The notes under the pieces: model-generated
Told to the model about the DNA's origin: nothing
Databases searched by the model: none
What the model saw: only the letters and a program-made list of their open reading frames with translations
Assembly (NCBI RefSeq): GCF_000712975.1
Contig: NZ_JHQL01000006.1
Location: 62,001-126,000 of the forward strand
Reading direction: 5' to 3'
DNA length: 64,000 nt
Source of the DNA: Vreelandella neptunia
GTDB taxonomy: Bacteria; Pseudomonadota; Gammaproteobacteria; Pseudomonadales; Halomonadaceae
Program-made: the position numbers and the translations under genes
In this document: piece by piece, positions 56,389 through 64,000 of the stretch
How the letters are laid out: each line of letters starts with the position of its first letter
Numbering within the stretch: position 1 is the stretch's first letter

Positions 56389-57135
56389 TTAGCCCATGAA
56401 TTGACCACCGTTAATGTCAATATTCGCGCCGGTAATAAAGCCAGACTCTTTATCTGCCAGAAACGTTACCAGCCGACCGATTTCCTCTGGCGTGCCATAA
56501 CGCTTCACTGGAATGGTTTCACGAATGGCTTCACGCACCTGCTCAGGAATTTTCATAATCATATCGGTCGCAATATAACCAGGCGATACCGTATTGACGG
56601 TAATGCCTTTGGTTGCAGTTTCTTGCGCCAACGACATGGTTAACCCATGCATGCCCGCTTTAGCAGCTGCATAGTTCACCTGCCCAAACTGACCTTTACG
56701 CCCATTGATAGAAGAAATATTGATGATGCGCCCATAACCTTGCTCCAGCATCATCTCAATCACACTGCGGCATGTATTGAAGACGCTATTAAGGTTGGTA
56801 TCAATTACTTGATGCCACTGCTCATAGGACATCTTCTTCATAGTTCCATCACGAGTAATACCAGCACAGTTGACCAACACACTGATCGGCCCATGCTTTT
56901 CATGAATCTCGCGGGCGCCTTCCAAGCAGGCATTATGGTCGGAAAGATCAACACCCGATAACGCAATGTTGTCATAACCGGCGGCTTTCTGAGCTTCCAG
57001 CCAGGTTTTGGCTTTTTCGGGATTATGATATCCCGCCACCACCAAATAACCCGCATCCGCCAACGAATGACAAATTGACGTTCCGATTCCACCAGTTCCA
57101 CCGGTTACCCAGGCGACGGGGACTTGATTAGCCAT
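56389..57135 (-). CDS. phaB: Acetoacetyl-CoA reductase (polyhydroxyalkanoate pathway)
   Basis: PhaB/PhbB reduces acetoacetyl-CoA to (R)-3-hydroxybutyryl-CoA for PHA synthesis. The 248-residue SDR protein has GGTGGIGTSIC (cofactor loop), NCAGITRDGTMKKMSYEQW (substrate region typical of PhaB rather than FabG), and the catalytic Ser-Tyr-Lys in SSINGRKGQFGQVNYAAAKAGMHG. The C terminus ends GFITGANIDINGGQFMG. Halomonas species accumulate PHB, consistent with the call. Confidence 0.93.
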   Translation of the reverse strand: MANQVPVAWVTGGTGGIGTSICHSLADAGYLVVAGYHNPEKAKTWLEAQKAAGYDNIALSGVDLSDHNACLEGAREIHEKHGPISVLVNCAGITRDGTMKKMSYEQWHQVIDTNLNSVFNTCRSVIEMMLEQGYGRIINISSINGRKGQFGQVNYAAAKAGMHGLTMSLAQETATKGITVNTVSPGYIATDMIMKIPEQVREAIRETIPVKRYGTPEEIGRLVTFLADKESGFITGANIDINGGQFMG

Positions 57136-57369
57136 TGACTACCTCCCTGACATGACGAAAAGCTTGGACACTGAGCACTAGCGTGGTGTCACAAACCCTT
57201 CTAAATAAGCGCCGTAGCGCTTTAGTATTCACAGCGCATCGTATTGTTAATATGACGACACACTGACAGTAAGCTTTTTTTTATCCCTATTGGAAGCATA
57301 GCTTTACTATGACAATGTTGCAGCACGATGAAAGTCGCAAGCAAGCATAGAAGCGTTTTATGCATGGGG

Positions 57370-57397
57370 TTGACTTCGCGCCAAATATGCGTAGAAT
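57370..57397 (+). promoter_or_regulatory. Promoter of the initiator tRNA
   Basis: TTGACT (57370-57375), a 16-bp spacer and TAGAAT (57392-57397) form a near-consensus sigma-70 promoter. A GC-rich CGC discriminator (ACGCAACACG) follows before the tRNA at 57412. Confidence 0.8.
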
Positions 57398-57411
57398 ACG
57401 CAACACGTTGA

Positions 57412-57488
<77 letters not shown>

Positions 57489-57496
57489 ATATTTTG

Positions 57497-57533
57497 AAAG
57501 GCAGATCAGTTACTTACTGATCTGCCTTTTTTG
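57497..57533 (+). terminator. Terminator after tRNA-fMet
   Basis: AAAGGCAGATCAGT (57497-57510), loop TACTT, ACTGATCTGCCTTT (57516-57529) form a perfect 14-bp stem leading into a T-run. Confidence 0.95.
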
Positions 57534-57557
57534 TTGCCTGTCATTCCAAAAAGCTCT

Positions 57558-57586
57558 GTGCCCAAATTGTGCCCACACCGTGCCCA
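57558..57586. repeat. Three phased GTGCCCA repeats next to tRNA-fMet
   Basis: GTGCCCA occurs at 57558, 57569 and 57580, an exact 11-bp period, so the copies lie on one face of the helix. The last copy runs into the perfect palindrome CATTTTTAAAAATG (57585-57598). Position between the tRNA and the integrase module fits arm-type recombinase or Xis-binding sites; this is inference. Confidence 0.7.
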
Positions 57587-57680
57587 TTTTTAAAAATGCC
57601 TATTGGTAGGTAAAAAAGGCTGCGACCTTCAGGCACCGAACAATTGATTCAGCATTTCCTTCTTTTTCTTTCCTACCGAG

Positions 57681-57923
57681 TTAAGGCGCAGGTTCTGGAC
57701 TGGTCTCCTTGATGTGAGTCACTAGCTGTTCGATCTCACAATCAAAGTAGTAGCAAAGCCTATCGAGATTATCTGTCACCGTGCTGTGGCCTGGGTGATT
57801 GATAATTTTCGATAACGTCATCCGGTTGATGCCCGTTTCTTTCGCTATCTCCCCGATCGTAATTCTGCGCCGCTCGGCAAATTCCTTCTCTGCAATCAAC
57901 TCTTTTAAGTGATACCGAATCAT
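57681..57923 (-). CDS. Cro/CI-type HTH repressor (XRE family)
   Basis: The 80-residue protein has an XRE helix-turn-helix at about residues 22-55 (ITIGEIAKETGINRMTLSKIINHPGHSTVTDNLDRLCYYFDCEIEQLV). It resembles the short repressors found in prophage and integrative-element control regions. It is divergent from the Xis-like gene; the 125-bp gap holds paired operator-like sites. Autorepression and control of the integrase operon are likely but inferred. Confidence 0.8.
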   Translation of the reverse strand: MIRYHLKELIAEKEFAERRRITIGEIAKETGINRMTLSKIINHPGHSTVTDNLDRLCYYFDCEIEQLVTHIKETSPEPAP

Positions 57924-57972
57924 CGTCTTCTCTATTATTGATCATAAAAATTATCAAAAAGTGCTTGAAATA

Positions 57973-58026
57973 ATCATTTGATTGTATATATTTCTAATCG
58001 AGCGATTAAAAATATTATCAAATGAT
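57973..58026. promoter_or_regulatory. Paired operator-like sites between repressor and Xis genes
   Basis: ATCATTTGAT (57973-57982) recurs as its exact inverse ATCAAATGAT (58017-58026), 44 bp apart (about four helical turns). Related half-sites (ATTGATCAT, ATTATCA) lie around 57937-57957. The AT-rich divergent gap would suit a CI/Cro-type switch. Confidence 0.5.
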
Positions 58027-58048
58027 CACCGCATGAGGAGATAATCTC

Positions 58049-58288
58049 ATGGACTGCACTTTTCTGACAACGGAAGAACTCGCCTCACGTATCAAATACG
58101 ATGCGCGCACTATCCGCCAGCAACTCAAAGACAGCGTGCTCATTGAAGGCACCCATTACATCCGTCCCTTTGGGCGTCGGAAAATTCTGTATATCTGGGA
58201 GGCTATCCAAGAAGAAATGCTGCAAGCAACACCTCGCCAACAACAAGTCGCCATACCGATGGCGAATGGAGGAGTCTGCCATGGGTAA
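58049..58288 (+). CDS. Excisionase-like DNA-binding protein
   Basis: This 79-residue protein begins MDCTFLTTEELASRIKYDARTIRQQLKDSVLIEGTHYIRPFGRRKILYIWEAI. A winged-helix motif and the RKILYIWEAI strand-helix are typical of short Xis or AlpA-like regulators encoded before DUF3596 integrases. GAGGAG precedes the ATG. Its stop overlaps the integrase start (ATGGGTAA), so the two are translated together. Confidence 0.75.
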   Translation: MDCTFLTTEELASRIKYDARTIRQQLKDSVLIEGTHYIRPFGRRKILYIWEAIQEEMLQATPRQQQVAIPMANGGVCHG

Positions 58289-59501
58289 GGTGCGCGCGCG
58301 CAAGGAAAGCAAAAAGCTTTTTATTGACTTTCGGTTTGACGGCCAGCGCTTTCGTGAGCAGACCCTGCTTGACGATAACGCCAAAAATCGCAAACAGCTG
58401 GAGCTGCTGTTACAGCGCATGGAAGCAAAGATGCTGCTAGGCGAATTCAATTATGCAGAGTTTTTCCCCAACAGCAGCAATTTACAGAAACTGAAAGGCC
58501 ACCAGCAAGCTCCTACCACTGAGCATCAAGATGCAGTGGCTTTAGACACACCACTCTTCAACGACTTTGCTGAGCAGTGGTTTGAGGAGAGCAAGATCCA
58601 GTGGCGTGCTTCCCACGTGCGCAATGTGCGCTCGATCTTGGATAGCTCGCTGAAGCCCGCATTCGGTAAAAAGCCCATTGGTGATATAACCAAGGCCGAC
58701 ATCATGGGGTTTCGCGCCAAGCTGGCCAAGCGCAAAGGGCGTGGCAGCACGGGGCTCGTATCGCCAAAGACTATCAACAGCCATATGACCATTCTTCGCA
58801 TGGTGCTGGATGAAGCTGCCGAGCGATTCGATTTCGAGACGCCCTACAAAAATATCAAACCGTTAAAGCTACAGAAGACGCACATCGAGCCCTTCTCGCT
58901 CCATGAAGTCCACCGCATCATCGATAACGTGCGCCCCGACTATCGCAACTACTACACGGTGCGCTTTTTTACCGGTATGCGTACCGGTGAGATAGATGGA
59001 TTGAAGTGGAAAAATGTCGATTTCGCTAAACGAGAAATCTTGGTGCGCGAGACATTGATAAATGGCGAAACGGAATACACCAAGACCGATGGCTCCCAGC
59101 GTGAAATCCCCATGTTTGGGCAGGTATATGACGCCTTAAAAACGCAGTACGCCGCGACTGGGCGTATGAGCCAGTACGTGTTCTGCAATCAACTGGGACA
59201 GCCGCTTGATCACAACAACGTGACGAAACGCGTGTGGTATCCCCTACTACGGTCACTGGGGCTTTCCAAACGCCGCCCGTACCAAACGCGTCATACTGCC
59301 GCGACGCTGTTTCTAGCCTCGGGTGAGAATCCAGAGTGGGTAGCGCGCATGTTAGGCCACAGTTCAACCGAGATGCTGTTTAAGGTCTATTCGCGCTATG
59401 TGCCTAATGCCACCCGTATGGACGGCTCAGCCTTCGAGCGTTTATTAGGCAATGCCACGTCCACCAAGCCCGAGAAGGAGCACCGCCATGAAACTGCCTA
59501 A
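58281..59501 (+). CDS. int: Tyrosine integrase with DUF3596 arm-binding domain
   Basis: The 406-residue protein starts MGKVRARKESKKLFIDFRFDGQRFREQ, the DUF3596 arm-type DNA-binding domain, after GGAGGAG at 58268. A SAM-like core-binding domain lies near residues 90-200. The catalytic domain has Arg in FFTGMRTGEIDGLKW, the Arg/His box PYQTRHTAATLFLASGENPEW, His in MLGHSSTEML and Tyr in VYSRYVPN. This family integrates at tRNA and other sites. It is transcribed away from tRNA-fMet and is overlapped by the HD gene. Confidence 0.92.
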   Translation: MGKVRARKESKKLFIDFRFDGQRFREQTLLDDNAKNRKQLELLLQRMEAKMLLGEFNYAEFFPNSSNLQKLKGHQQAPTTEHQDAVALDTPLFNDFAEQWFEESKIQWRASHVRNVRSILDSSLKPAFGKKPIGDITKADIMGFRAKLAKRKGRGSTGLVSPKTINSHMTILRMVLDEAAERFDFETPYKNIKPLKLQKTHIEPFSLHEVHRIIDNVRPDYRNYYTVRFFTGMRTGEIDGLKWKNVDFAKREILVRETLINGETEYTKTDGSQREIPMFGQVYDALKTQYAATGRMSQYVFCNQLGQPLDHNNVTKRVWYPLLRSLGLSKRRPYQTRHTAATLFLASGENPEWVARMLGHSSTEMLFKVYSRYVPNATRMDGSAFERLLGNATSTKPEKEHRHETA

Positions 59502-60435
59502 TCAACAAGCTCCAGCACACCTGTCTCGCACTTTTACGGGCACTTATCGCCTTACGGGGCGCGTGGTGGAGTTCGACAATGCAAAAACGCCTTTTCTAAA
59601 ACTTCGGCTAAGCGACTGCGAAGGTGATCGTATCGCAATGCTGAATTTGGCCAAGACACACGTACCTGAGCGCATTGGCCATTTGGATTTTGTTACTGCA
59701 TCAGGAGTAAAGTGCTTATCAGGCCAATTCCTACTTGATGAGTTCCGCAAGGCGACCCGTGAGGAAGTCCACTCACTGGACACGCTACAATCGTTACCAC
59801 GTGTGTACTCCCCCGCACCAGCGGTGTTCGATCAATTAGTGAAGACCGTACAGTCGCTTCAATCAGAGCAACTCCGGGCGTTTTTAACGCGGGTACTGGA
59901 ACGTAAGGACCGTATCGAGGCGTTTCTGAATGCACCCGCCAGCGTGACCTACCACCACGCCTATGCAGGTGGGTTGCTAGAGCATTCGCTGAACGTCGCG
60001 AATAATGCTGTTGCCATGCTGCGCTTAAATGAGCCTTCCATGCCACGCTTAATGCAGGAAACGTGCTTTGTAGCGGGGCTGTTGCACGATATTGGTAAGA
60101 CGTATACCTACGACTCGAAAGGCAAGCCTAACGCGGCGTGGAAGCTCTGTAGCCACGATGCATTTACCCTTGAAGCCTGTGCATACGGTCTTGCCTACTT
60201 AGATCAACATGAGCTCGATATCGCGATGACCTTACGTCATATTTGGACATGTGCCTCACCGGGTGCACGCTACGGCCAGAAAGCAGCCATAACACTTGCT
60301 CGTTATATCCGCGATGCCGATGGGCAAAGTGCAATGGCCGATAACCAAATACGAGCGTTTCGCTCCAAAAACCACTGGGGCTTCGGTCGTATTGGTCAAA
60401 ATGTTTTCTGGCGACCAGAGATATCAGTTTTATAG
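59488..60435 (+). CDS. OB-fold/HD-domain protein (YhaM-like phosphohydrolase)
   Basis: The 315-residue protein starts MKLPNQQAPAHLSRTF, overlapping the integrase end by 14 bases. An N-terminal OB-fold-like region (about residues 10-110) precedes an HD domain with YHHAYAGGLLEHSLNVA and the metal-binding HD in FVAGLLHDIGKTYTYD; CSHDAF and LRHIW supply later His residues. The layout matches YhaM, a 3'-5' exoribonuclease, and related phosphohydrolases. It appears cotranscribed with the integrase and followed by a terminator. Its role in the element is unknown. Confidence 0.8.
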   Translation: MKLPNQQAPAHLSRTFTGTYRLTGRVVEFDNAKTPFLKLRLSDCEGDRIAMLNLAKTHVPERIGHLDFVTASGVKCLSGQFLLDEFRKATREEVHSLDTLQSLPRVYSPAPAVFDQLVKTVQSLQSEQLRAFLTRVLERKDRIEAFLNAPASVTYHHAYAGGLLEHSLNVANNAVAMLRLNEPSMPRLMQETCFVAGLLHDIGKTYTYDSKGKPNAAWKLCSHDAFTLEACAYGLAYLDQHELDIAMTLRHIWTCASPGARYGQKAAITLARYIRDADGQSAMADNQIRAFRSKNHWGFGRIGQNVFWRPEISVL

Positions 60436-60468
60436 TCTCAATAATGCTGTATGAGATATCACTCTAAA

Positions 60469-60499
60469 GTCGCCAATGCTGTCGCGTGGCGGCTTTTTT
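60469..60499 (+). terminator. Terminator of the integrase/HD operon
   Basis: GTCGCCA (60469-60475) pairs with TGGCGGC (60487-60493), with one G:U, followed directly by six T residues. It lies 34 bp after the HD gene stop. Confidence 0.82.
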
Positions 60500-60726
60500 A
60501 TGCGCTCTTTCTAGCTACTTTAGTAAAACTTGATTCTCAGAAACTCCTCCTGGTTGAACTTATAGCTAGAGAAGCGTTTGAGGGAGCTTGGTTCTATTAC
60601 CAGCCTGAGCTGGCGCCTTGCCCTTTCATCATAAAAGGCGCTATCACAATACGTTCATCTCTGAAACCCCGATTCCCAGAAAAACGATAAGGATATCGTG
60701 AAATATAATTATGGAATAAAAGATAT

Positions 60727-60755
60727 TTTTAATATTCTTTTATTGAATATTAAAA
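60727..60755. promoter_or_regulatory. Perfect palindrome upstream of the CysB-type gene
   Basis: TTTTAATATTC (60727-60737) and GAATATTAAAA (60745-60755) are exact inverses around a seven-base centre, 28 bp before the LysR start. Its place and AT-rich dyad form fit a LysR-type autoregulatory site. Confidence 0.55.
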
Positions 60756-60782
60756 CTGCCAACTGATCGGATACTCCTCGCT

Positions 60783-61715
60783 ATGAATATTCAGCAACTG
60801 CGCATCGTACGCGAGACAGTGCGTCAGCACTTTAATCTTACTGAGGCGTCTAATGCCCTGTTCACCTCTCAGTCTGGGGCAAGTAAGCACATTCGAGATT
60901 TGGAAGAAGAGCTAGGCGTTGAGATTTTTGAGCGCAGGGGCAAGCGGATTCTTGGGCTGACTGTCGCAGGTAGCACTCTGATGGAATTCATCGAGCGCAT
61001 TTTGCTTGATGTGGAAAATCTTAAACGTTCAGCCCATCAGCTTACCCATGTAGACCAAGGCAGCCTTGCCATTGCGACTACGCATACCCAGGCACGCTAT
61101 GCCCTACCGCCAATCATTGCCCGCTTTAAGCAAGCATTTCCTAAAGTGCACTTGGAACTTCATCAATGCAGTCCTGAAGAAATTGTCTCAATGCTGAAAG
61201 CGGGCAAAGTGGATATCGGCATTGCCACTGAAGCCTTGCATGAAGAGGGGCAACTATTCGCTTGCTTTCCCTTCTACCACTGGTATCACGGCGTCGTGGT
61301 GCCAGAAGAGCATCCGCTCAATGACGGCTTACCATTAACACTTGAACGCATTACTGAACATCCGATTGTGACTTACCACGAAGGGTTTACTGGGCGTACC
61401 CGTATTGATACTGCATTTTCGGCGGCGGATGCATTCCCGGATATCGTGCTTACTGCCCTTGATGCAGATGTCATCAAGACCTATGTAGAGCTGGGCATGG
61501 GCGTTGGCTTGATCGCCTCAATGGCGTATCACGAACAGCGTGATCAGGGGTTAAAGCTACTAGATGCCAGCAGCCTATTCCCCCGTAACACTACTTATCT
61601 AGCGCTACGACGTGGCCATTTCTTGCGCAGCTATGCTTACCAGTTCTTAAAGCTTTGCCGCGACAATCTGGATGAAGAAACAGTTAACCAAGTGTTAGCA
61701 GGTCGCAGGGATTAG
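60783..61715 (+). CDS. cysB: CysB/Cbl-type LysR regulator
   Basis: The N terminus MNIQQLRIVRETVRQHFNLTEASNALFTSQSGASKHIRDLEEELGVEIFERRGKRILGLT is the winged HTH of CysB-like regulators. The ligand-binding domain follows with DQGSLAIATTHTQARYALP. CysB activates sulfur assimilation genes with N-acetylserine; Cbl responds to sulfate shortage. The 310-residue length is between CysB (324) and Cbl (316). It lies directly upstream of a sulfate transporter operon on the same strand, so local control is likely. The CysB or Cbl role cannot be separated here. Confidence 0.88.
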   Translation: MNIQQLRIVRETVRQHFNLTEASNALFTSQSGASKHIRDLEEELGVEIFERRGKRILGLTVAGSTLMEFIERILLDVENLKRSAHQLTHVDQGSLAIATTHTQARYALPPIIARFKQAFPKVHLELHQCSPEEIVSMLKAGKVDIGIATEALHEEGQLFACFPFYHWYHGVVVPEEHPLNDGLPLTLERITEHPIVTYHEGFTGRTRIDTAFSAADAFPDIVLTALDADVIKTYVELGMGVGLIASMAYHEQRDQGLKLLDASSLFPRNTTYLALRRGHFLRSYAYQFLKLCRDNLDEETVNQVLAGRRD

Positions 61716-61970
61716 CTGGCGCTCACCACCTCCGTTTTTCATCTTTTCTAACCACCCATGACGAGCAGGTAATCACGCCACCTGATCGTTGTGGCTTTTC
61801 AATATGCCTAATTCCCCTACCTAAGCTCACTGGTTTTTAGTGGATGGCTAATCATAAAAAGATATAAGCAATCCACTTTTTATTCGTTAATTTGAATAAT
61901 AGAGACCGTTAGGCTGTGCTTCATAACCTAAACAAACGATAGCTAAACAGCGAGCTGGAGCAACCTAATC

Positions 61971-63044
61971 ATGGAAAAAAAAACGCCTGTAAACCCCTGG
62001 AAAAAATCTAAACTCACCGCCGCCATACTACTGGGTGGCGCAATACTCGCTAGCACAATGACGTTCAGCGCGACCGTTCAAGCGCAAAGCGAATCATTGC
62101 AAATACTCAACGTCTCCTACGACCCGACTCGCGAGCTTTATCGGGAGTACAACGATTGGTTCAGCAATTACTGGCAAGAACAGACCGGTGAAACTGTCAC
62201 CATTCGGCAATCCCATGGGGGAGCGGGGTCTCAGGCCCGCGCGGTACTCGATGGCTTGGAAGCCGACGTTGTCACGCTCGCATTGGCGTATGACATTGAT
62301 CAGTTCCATGAACGCTCTGATTTAATACCTGCGGATTGGCAGTCACGTCTTCCCAATAATAGCTCTCCTTATACATCCACTATCGTGTTGCTGGTGCGCG
62401 ATGGCAACCCAAAGAACATTCAGGACTGGGATGACCTTGTTCGTGATGACGTTGAGGTAATCACCCCCAACCCGAAAACCTCCGGTGGCGCACGCTGGAA
62501 TTATCTTGCCGCTTGGGGTTTCGCGTTAGATAAATTCGATGGCGACGAAGAGAAGGTTTTCGAATTCGTACGTGATATATACAAAAACGTGCCGGTACTT
62601 GACTCAGGAGCTCGCGGCTCGACTAACACCTTCGTTCAGCGTGGCATTGGAGACGTATTGCTCGCTTGGGAAAACGAGGCATTCTTGGCTACCGAACAGC
62701 TTGGTCAGGGCGATTTTGAGATTGTCGTGCCGTCGGTAAGCATTCTCGCAGAACCGCCTGTGACAGTGATTGATAAAAACGTCGACGCTCATGGAACCCG
62801 CGAGGTGTCTACCGCCTATTTGGAGCAACTCTATTCTGATGAGGCTCAGCGCCTGGCAGGCAAACATTATTACCGCCCATCCAATGAGTCCATTGCTGAA
62901 GAGTTTGCTGATCAGTTCCCTGAAGTAGAGCGTTTTACAGTTGATGAGGTGTTTGAAGGCTGGACGAATGCTCAAGAAACACACTTCAATGACGGTGGTC
63001 GTTTCGATGACATTCTCGAACAGGTCGGCAATCCCACCAATTAA
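61971..63044 (+). CDS. sbp: Sulfate/thiosulfate ABC transporter substrate-binding protein
   Basis: The 357-residue periplasmic protein has a basic start ([15 protein letters not shown]) and a signal segment ([23 protein letters not shown]). The mature part has [49 protein letters not shown] and [17 protein letters not shown], the Sbp/CysP pattern. A 255-bp AT-rich leader precedes it, with room for CysB-type sites. A hairpin terminator separates it from cysT. Confidence 0.93.
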   Translation: MEKKTPVNPWKKSKLTAAILLGGAILASTMTFSATVQAQSESLQILNVSYDPTRELYREYNDWFSNYWQEQTGETVTIRQSHGGAGSQARAVLDGLEADVVTLALAYDIDQFHERSDLIPADWQSRLPNNSSPYTSTIVLLVRDGNPKNIQDWDDLVRDDVEVITPNPKTSGGARWNYLAAWGFALDKFDGDEEKVFEFVRDIYKNVPVLDSGARGSTNTFVQRGIGDVLLAWENEAFLATEQLGQGDFEIVVPSVSILAEPPVTVIDKNVDAHGTREVSTAYLEQLYSDEAQRLAGKHYYRPSNESIAEEFADQFPEVERFTVDEVFEGWTNAQETHFNDGGRFDDILEQVGNPTN

Positions 63045-63064
63045 AGTAGGTTGATACTTTCAAT

Positions 63065-63091
63065 CCCCAGGCTGTGAGGCCTGGGGTTTTT
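63065..63091 (+). terminator. Intercistronic terminator between sbp and cysT
   Basis: CCCCAGGC (63065-63072), loop TGTGA and G, GCCTGGGG (63079-63086), then five T residues. It lies inside an apparent operon, so it probably lowers permease expression relative to the abundant binding protein. Confidence 0.88.
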
Positions 63092-63111
63092 GGGTTTAAC
63101 CACCCCACCAA

Positions 63112-63954
63112 ATGATGAGCTTCACCATGCCGAACCTTAACCAACCGCGCAATGTGATCCCAGGCTTTGGCTTAACAATGGGGTTCTCGCTTTTCTATCT
63201 CGGATTAGTCTTCCTGATTCCCGTTGCCGGATTACTGATATTTACCACGACCATGAGCTGGGCTGACTTTTGGTCGGCCATTAGCCATCCCCAAGTCGTG
63301 GCATCTTACAAACTCTCTTTTGGCGCGTCATTGATCGGCGCCTTAATTAACTTATTCTTTGGCATGCTCGTGGCCTGGGTGCTAGTGCGCTACCGCTTTC
63401 CAGGTAAACGCATTGTTGATGCGCTGGTGGATCTCCCCTTTGCCTTGCCCACCGCTGTAGCAGGCATTGCCCTCGTAACACTTTACGCCAGCACTGGGTG
63501 GGTAGGCCAACACCTGGATGTCTTCGGCATTCGCGTTGCCTATACCCAATTGGGCGTTGTGGTAGCACTCACCTATATTGGTTTGCCTTTTGTTGTACGC
63601 ACAGTTCAACCGGTATTAGAGGATTTAGAAGCGGAGTTTGAAGAGGTATCCGCTAGCCTGGGCGCTAGCCGTTTCACTACTATCCGGCGGGTGATTTTCC
63701 CAGCACTGCTTCCTGCAGCATTAACAGGCTTTGCATTAGCATTTGCACGTGCACTGGGGGAGTACGGATCCGTTGTATTTATCTCAGGCAACCTACCATA
63801 TAGAACCGAAATCACCCCATTACTAATAGTCACCAAGATTGAGCAATTTGACTATCAAGGTGCCGCCGCTATCGGCACGGTGATGCTGCTCGCTGCTTTC
63901 TTGCTACTGCTGCTGATTAATGGCCTGCAGTGGTGGGCTTCTCGGCGCCACTAA
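63112..63954 (+). CDS. cysT: Sulfate/thiosulfate ABC transporter permease CysT
   Basis: The 280-residue permease has six membrane segments and the binding-protein-dependent transport loop EEVSASLGASRFTTIRRVIFPALLPAALTG (EAA type). GEYGSVVFISGN is characteristic of CysT/CysU. The start may be at 63112 (MMSFTMPNLN) or a later Met (63127). It pairs with the partial cysW that begins 11 bp downstream. Confidence 0.93.
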   Translation: MMSFTMPNLNQPRNVIPGFGLTMGFSLFYLGLVFLIPVAGLLIFTTTMSWADFWSAISHPQVVASYKLSFGASLIGALINLFFGMLVAWVLVRYRFPGKRIVDALVDLPFALPTAVAGIALVTLYASTGWVGQHLDVFGIRVAYTQLGVVVALTYIGLPFVVRTVQPVLEDLEAEFEEVSASLGASRFTTIRRVIFPALLPAALTGFALAFARALGEYGSVVFISGNLPYRTEITPLLIVTKIEQFDYQGAAAIGTVMLLAAFLLLLLINGLQWWASRRH

Positions 63955-63964
63955 GGATCTCTCC

Positions 63965-64000
63965 ATGTCATTAACAAATACTTCATCTTCATTATCCAAC
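63965..64000 (+). CDS. cysW: Start of the sulfate permease CysW (cut by window end)
   Basis: ATG 63965 follows AAGGATCTCTCC and opens a frame (MSLTNTSSSLSN) that runs to the window edge. Only 12 codons are visible. The call rests on position after cysT, where cysW is the expected next gene. Confidence 0.6.
   Translation, partial: MSLTNTSSSLSN

Larger units (their letters stand above)
60436..60782. other. Gap between the integrase module and the LysR gene
   Basis: This 347-bp AT-rich stretch holds a terminator (60469-60499) just after the HD gene, then no convincing gene, then a perfect AT-rich palindrome (60727-60755) before the LysR gene. I found no copy of the 3' end of tRNA-fMet here that would mark an attachment-site boundary. 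Confidence 0.6.

Noticed and set aside
57541..57600. Minus-strand MGTVWAQFG-like frame that could be an integrase C-terminal remnant
   Set aside because: It is too short to support a pseudogene; the same bases are better described as phased GTGCCCA repeats.
60451..60690. 79-codon frame between the HD gene and the LysR gene
   Set aside because: It runs through the terminator hairpin at 60469-60499, has no ribosome site and no recognisable protein features.
60436..60782. Right attachment site of the integrase module
   Set aside because: No copy of the tRNA-fMet 3' end was found by eye here or elsewhere in the window after the module, so the boundary is not called.

Overview
The window is a dense, housekeeping-rich chromosomal segment of a gammaproteobacterium. 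Gene order and protein style fit Halomonas or a close relative in the Halomonadaceae: radC/coaBC/dut/algC/argB/slmA, rpoH-ftsXEY, rpsP-rimM-trmD-rplS with ffh divergent from ypjD/corB, and minCDE beside sbcB. Acidic proteins and an acetoacetyl-CoA reductase gene (phaB/phbB, polyhydroxyalkanoate pathway) also fit. The genus is inferred from recognition of the sequences, not from a database search.

Layout. 1-6.9 kb: radC, coaBC-dut-algC, argB-slmA, rpoH. 7-12.8 kb: ftsXEY, rsmD, zapB, rimI-holD-like, bolA. 12.8-20.3 kb: an MFS exporter, an acidic hypothetical gene and a seven-gene PspA-centred operon matching the E. coli yjfIJKLMC set, with a K+ channel gene added. 20.3-25 kb: lysS, prfB (with its programmed frameshift) and fadL. 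24.9-28.1 kb: a MerR/copper-ATPase operon with a textbook MerR-type promoter. 28.1-31.7 kb: a glycosyltransferase, a YitT membrane protein and a cytochrome P450 on one strand, a possible small biosynthetic group. 31.7-44.6 kb: recJ-thrC-hom-dsbC-xerD, the rpsP-rimM-trmD-rplS operon, ffh, ypjD, corB. 44.6-57.1 kb: plsC-tetR, an SRAP-family protein, a pitrilysin-like protease, sbcB, minCDE, a giant DUF349 protein, phaB. 57.4-60.5 kb: an initiator tRNA followed by a small integrase module (CI-like repressor, Xis-like protein, DUF3596-type integrase, OB-fold/HD protein). 60.8-64 kb: a CysB-type regulator and the start of a sulfate ABC transporter operon (sbp, cysT, cysW cut by the window edge).

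The most unusual items are these. (1) An SRAP/YedK-family protein has lost the catalytic Cys2 and apparently the Asn, Glu and His of the active site too. (2) The integrase module beside the initiator tRNA carries a YhaM-like OB/HD phosphohydrolase and three GTGCCCA repeats phased at exactly 11 bp. (3) The initiator tRNA has a U1:U72 mismatch in place of the usual C1:A72. (4) A yjf-like envelope-stress operon has gained a K+ channel. (5) A roughly 97-bp imperfect palindrome lies between lysS and prfB. (6) In-frame tandem repeats extend hydrophilic parts of three essential-type proteins (CoaBC, FtsY, HolD-like). Several intergenic hairpins with perfect stems have no assigned function.
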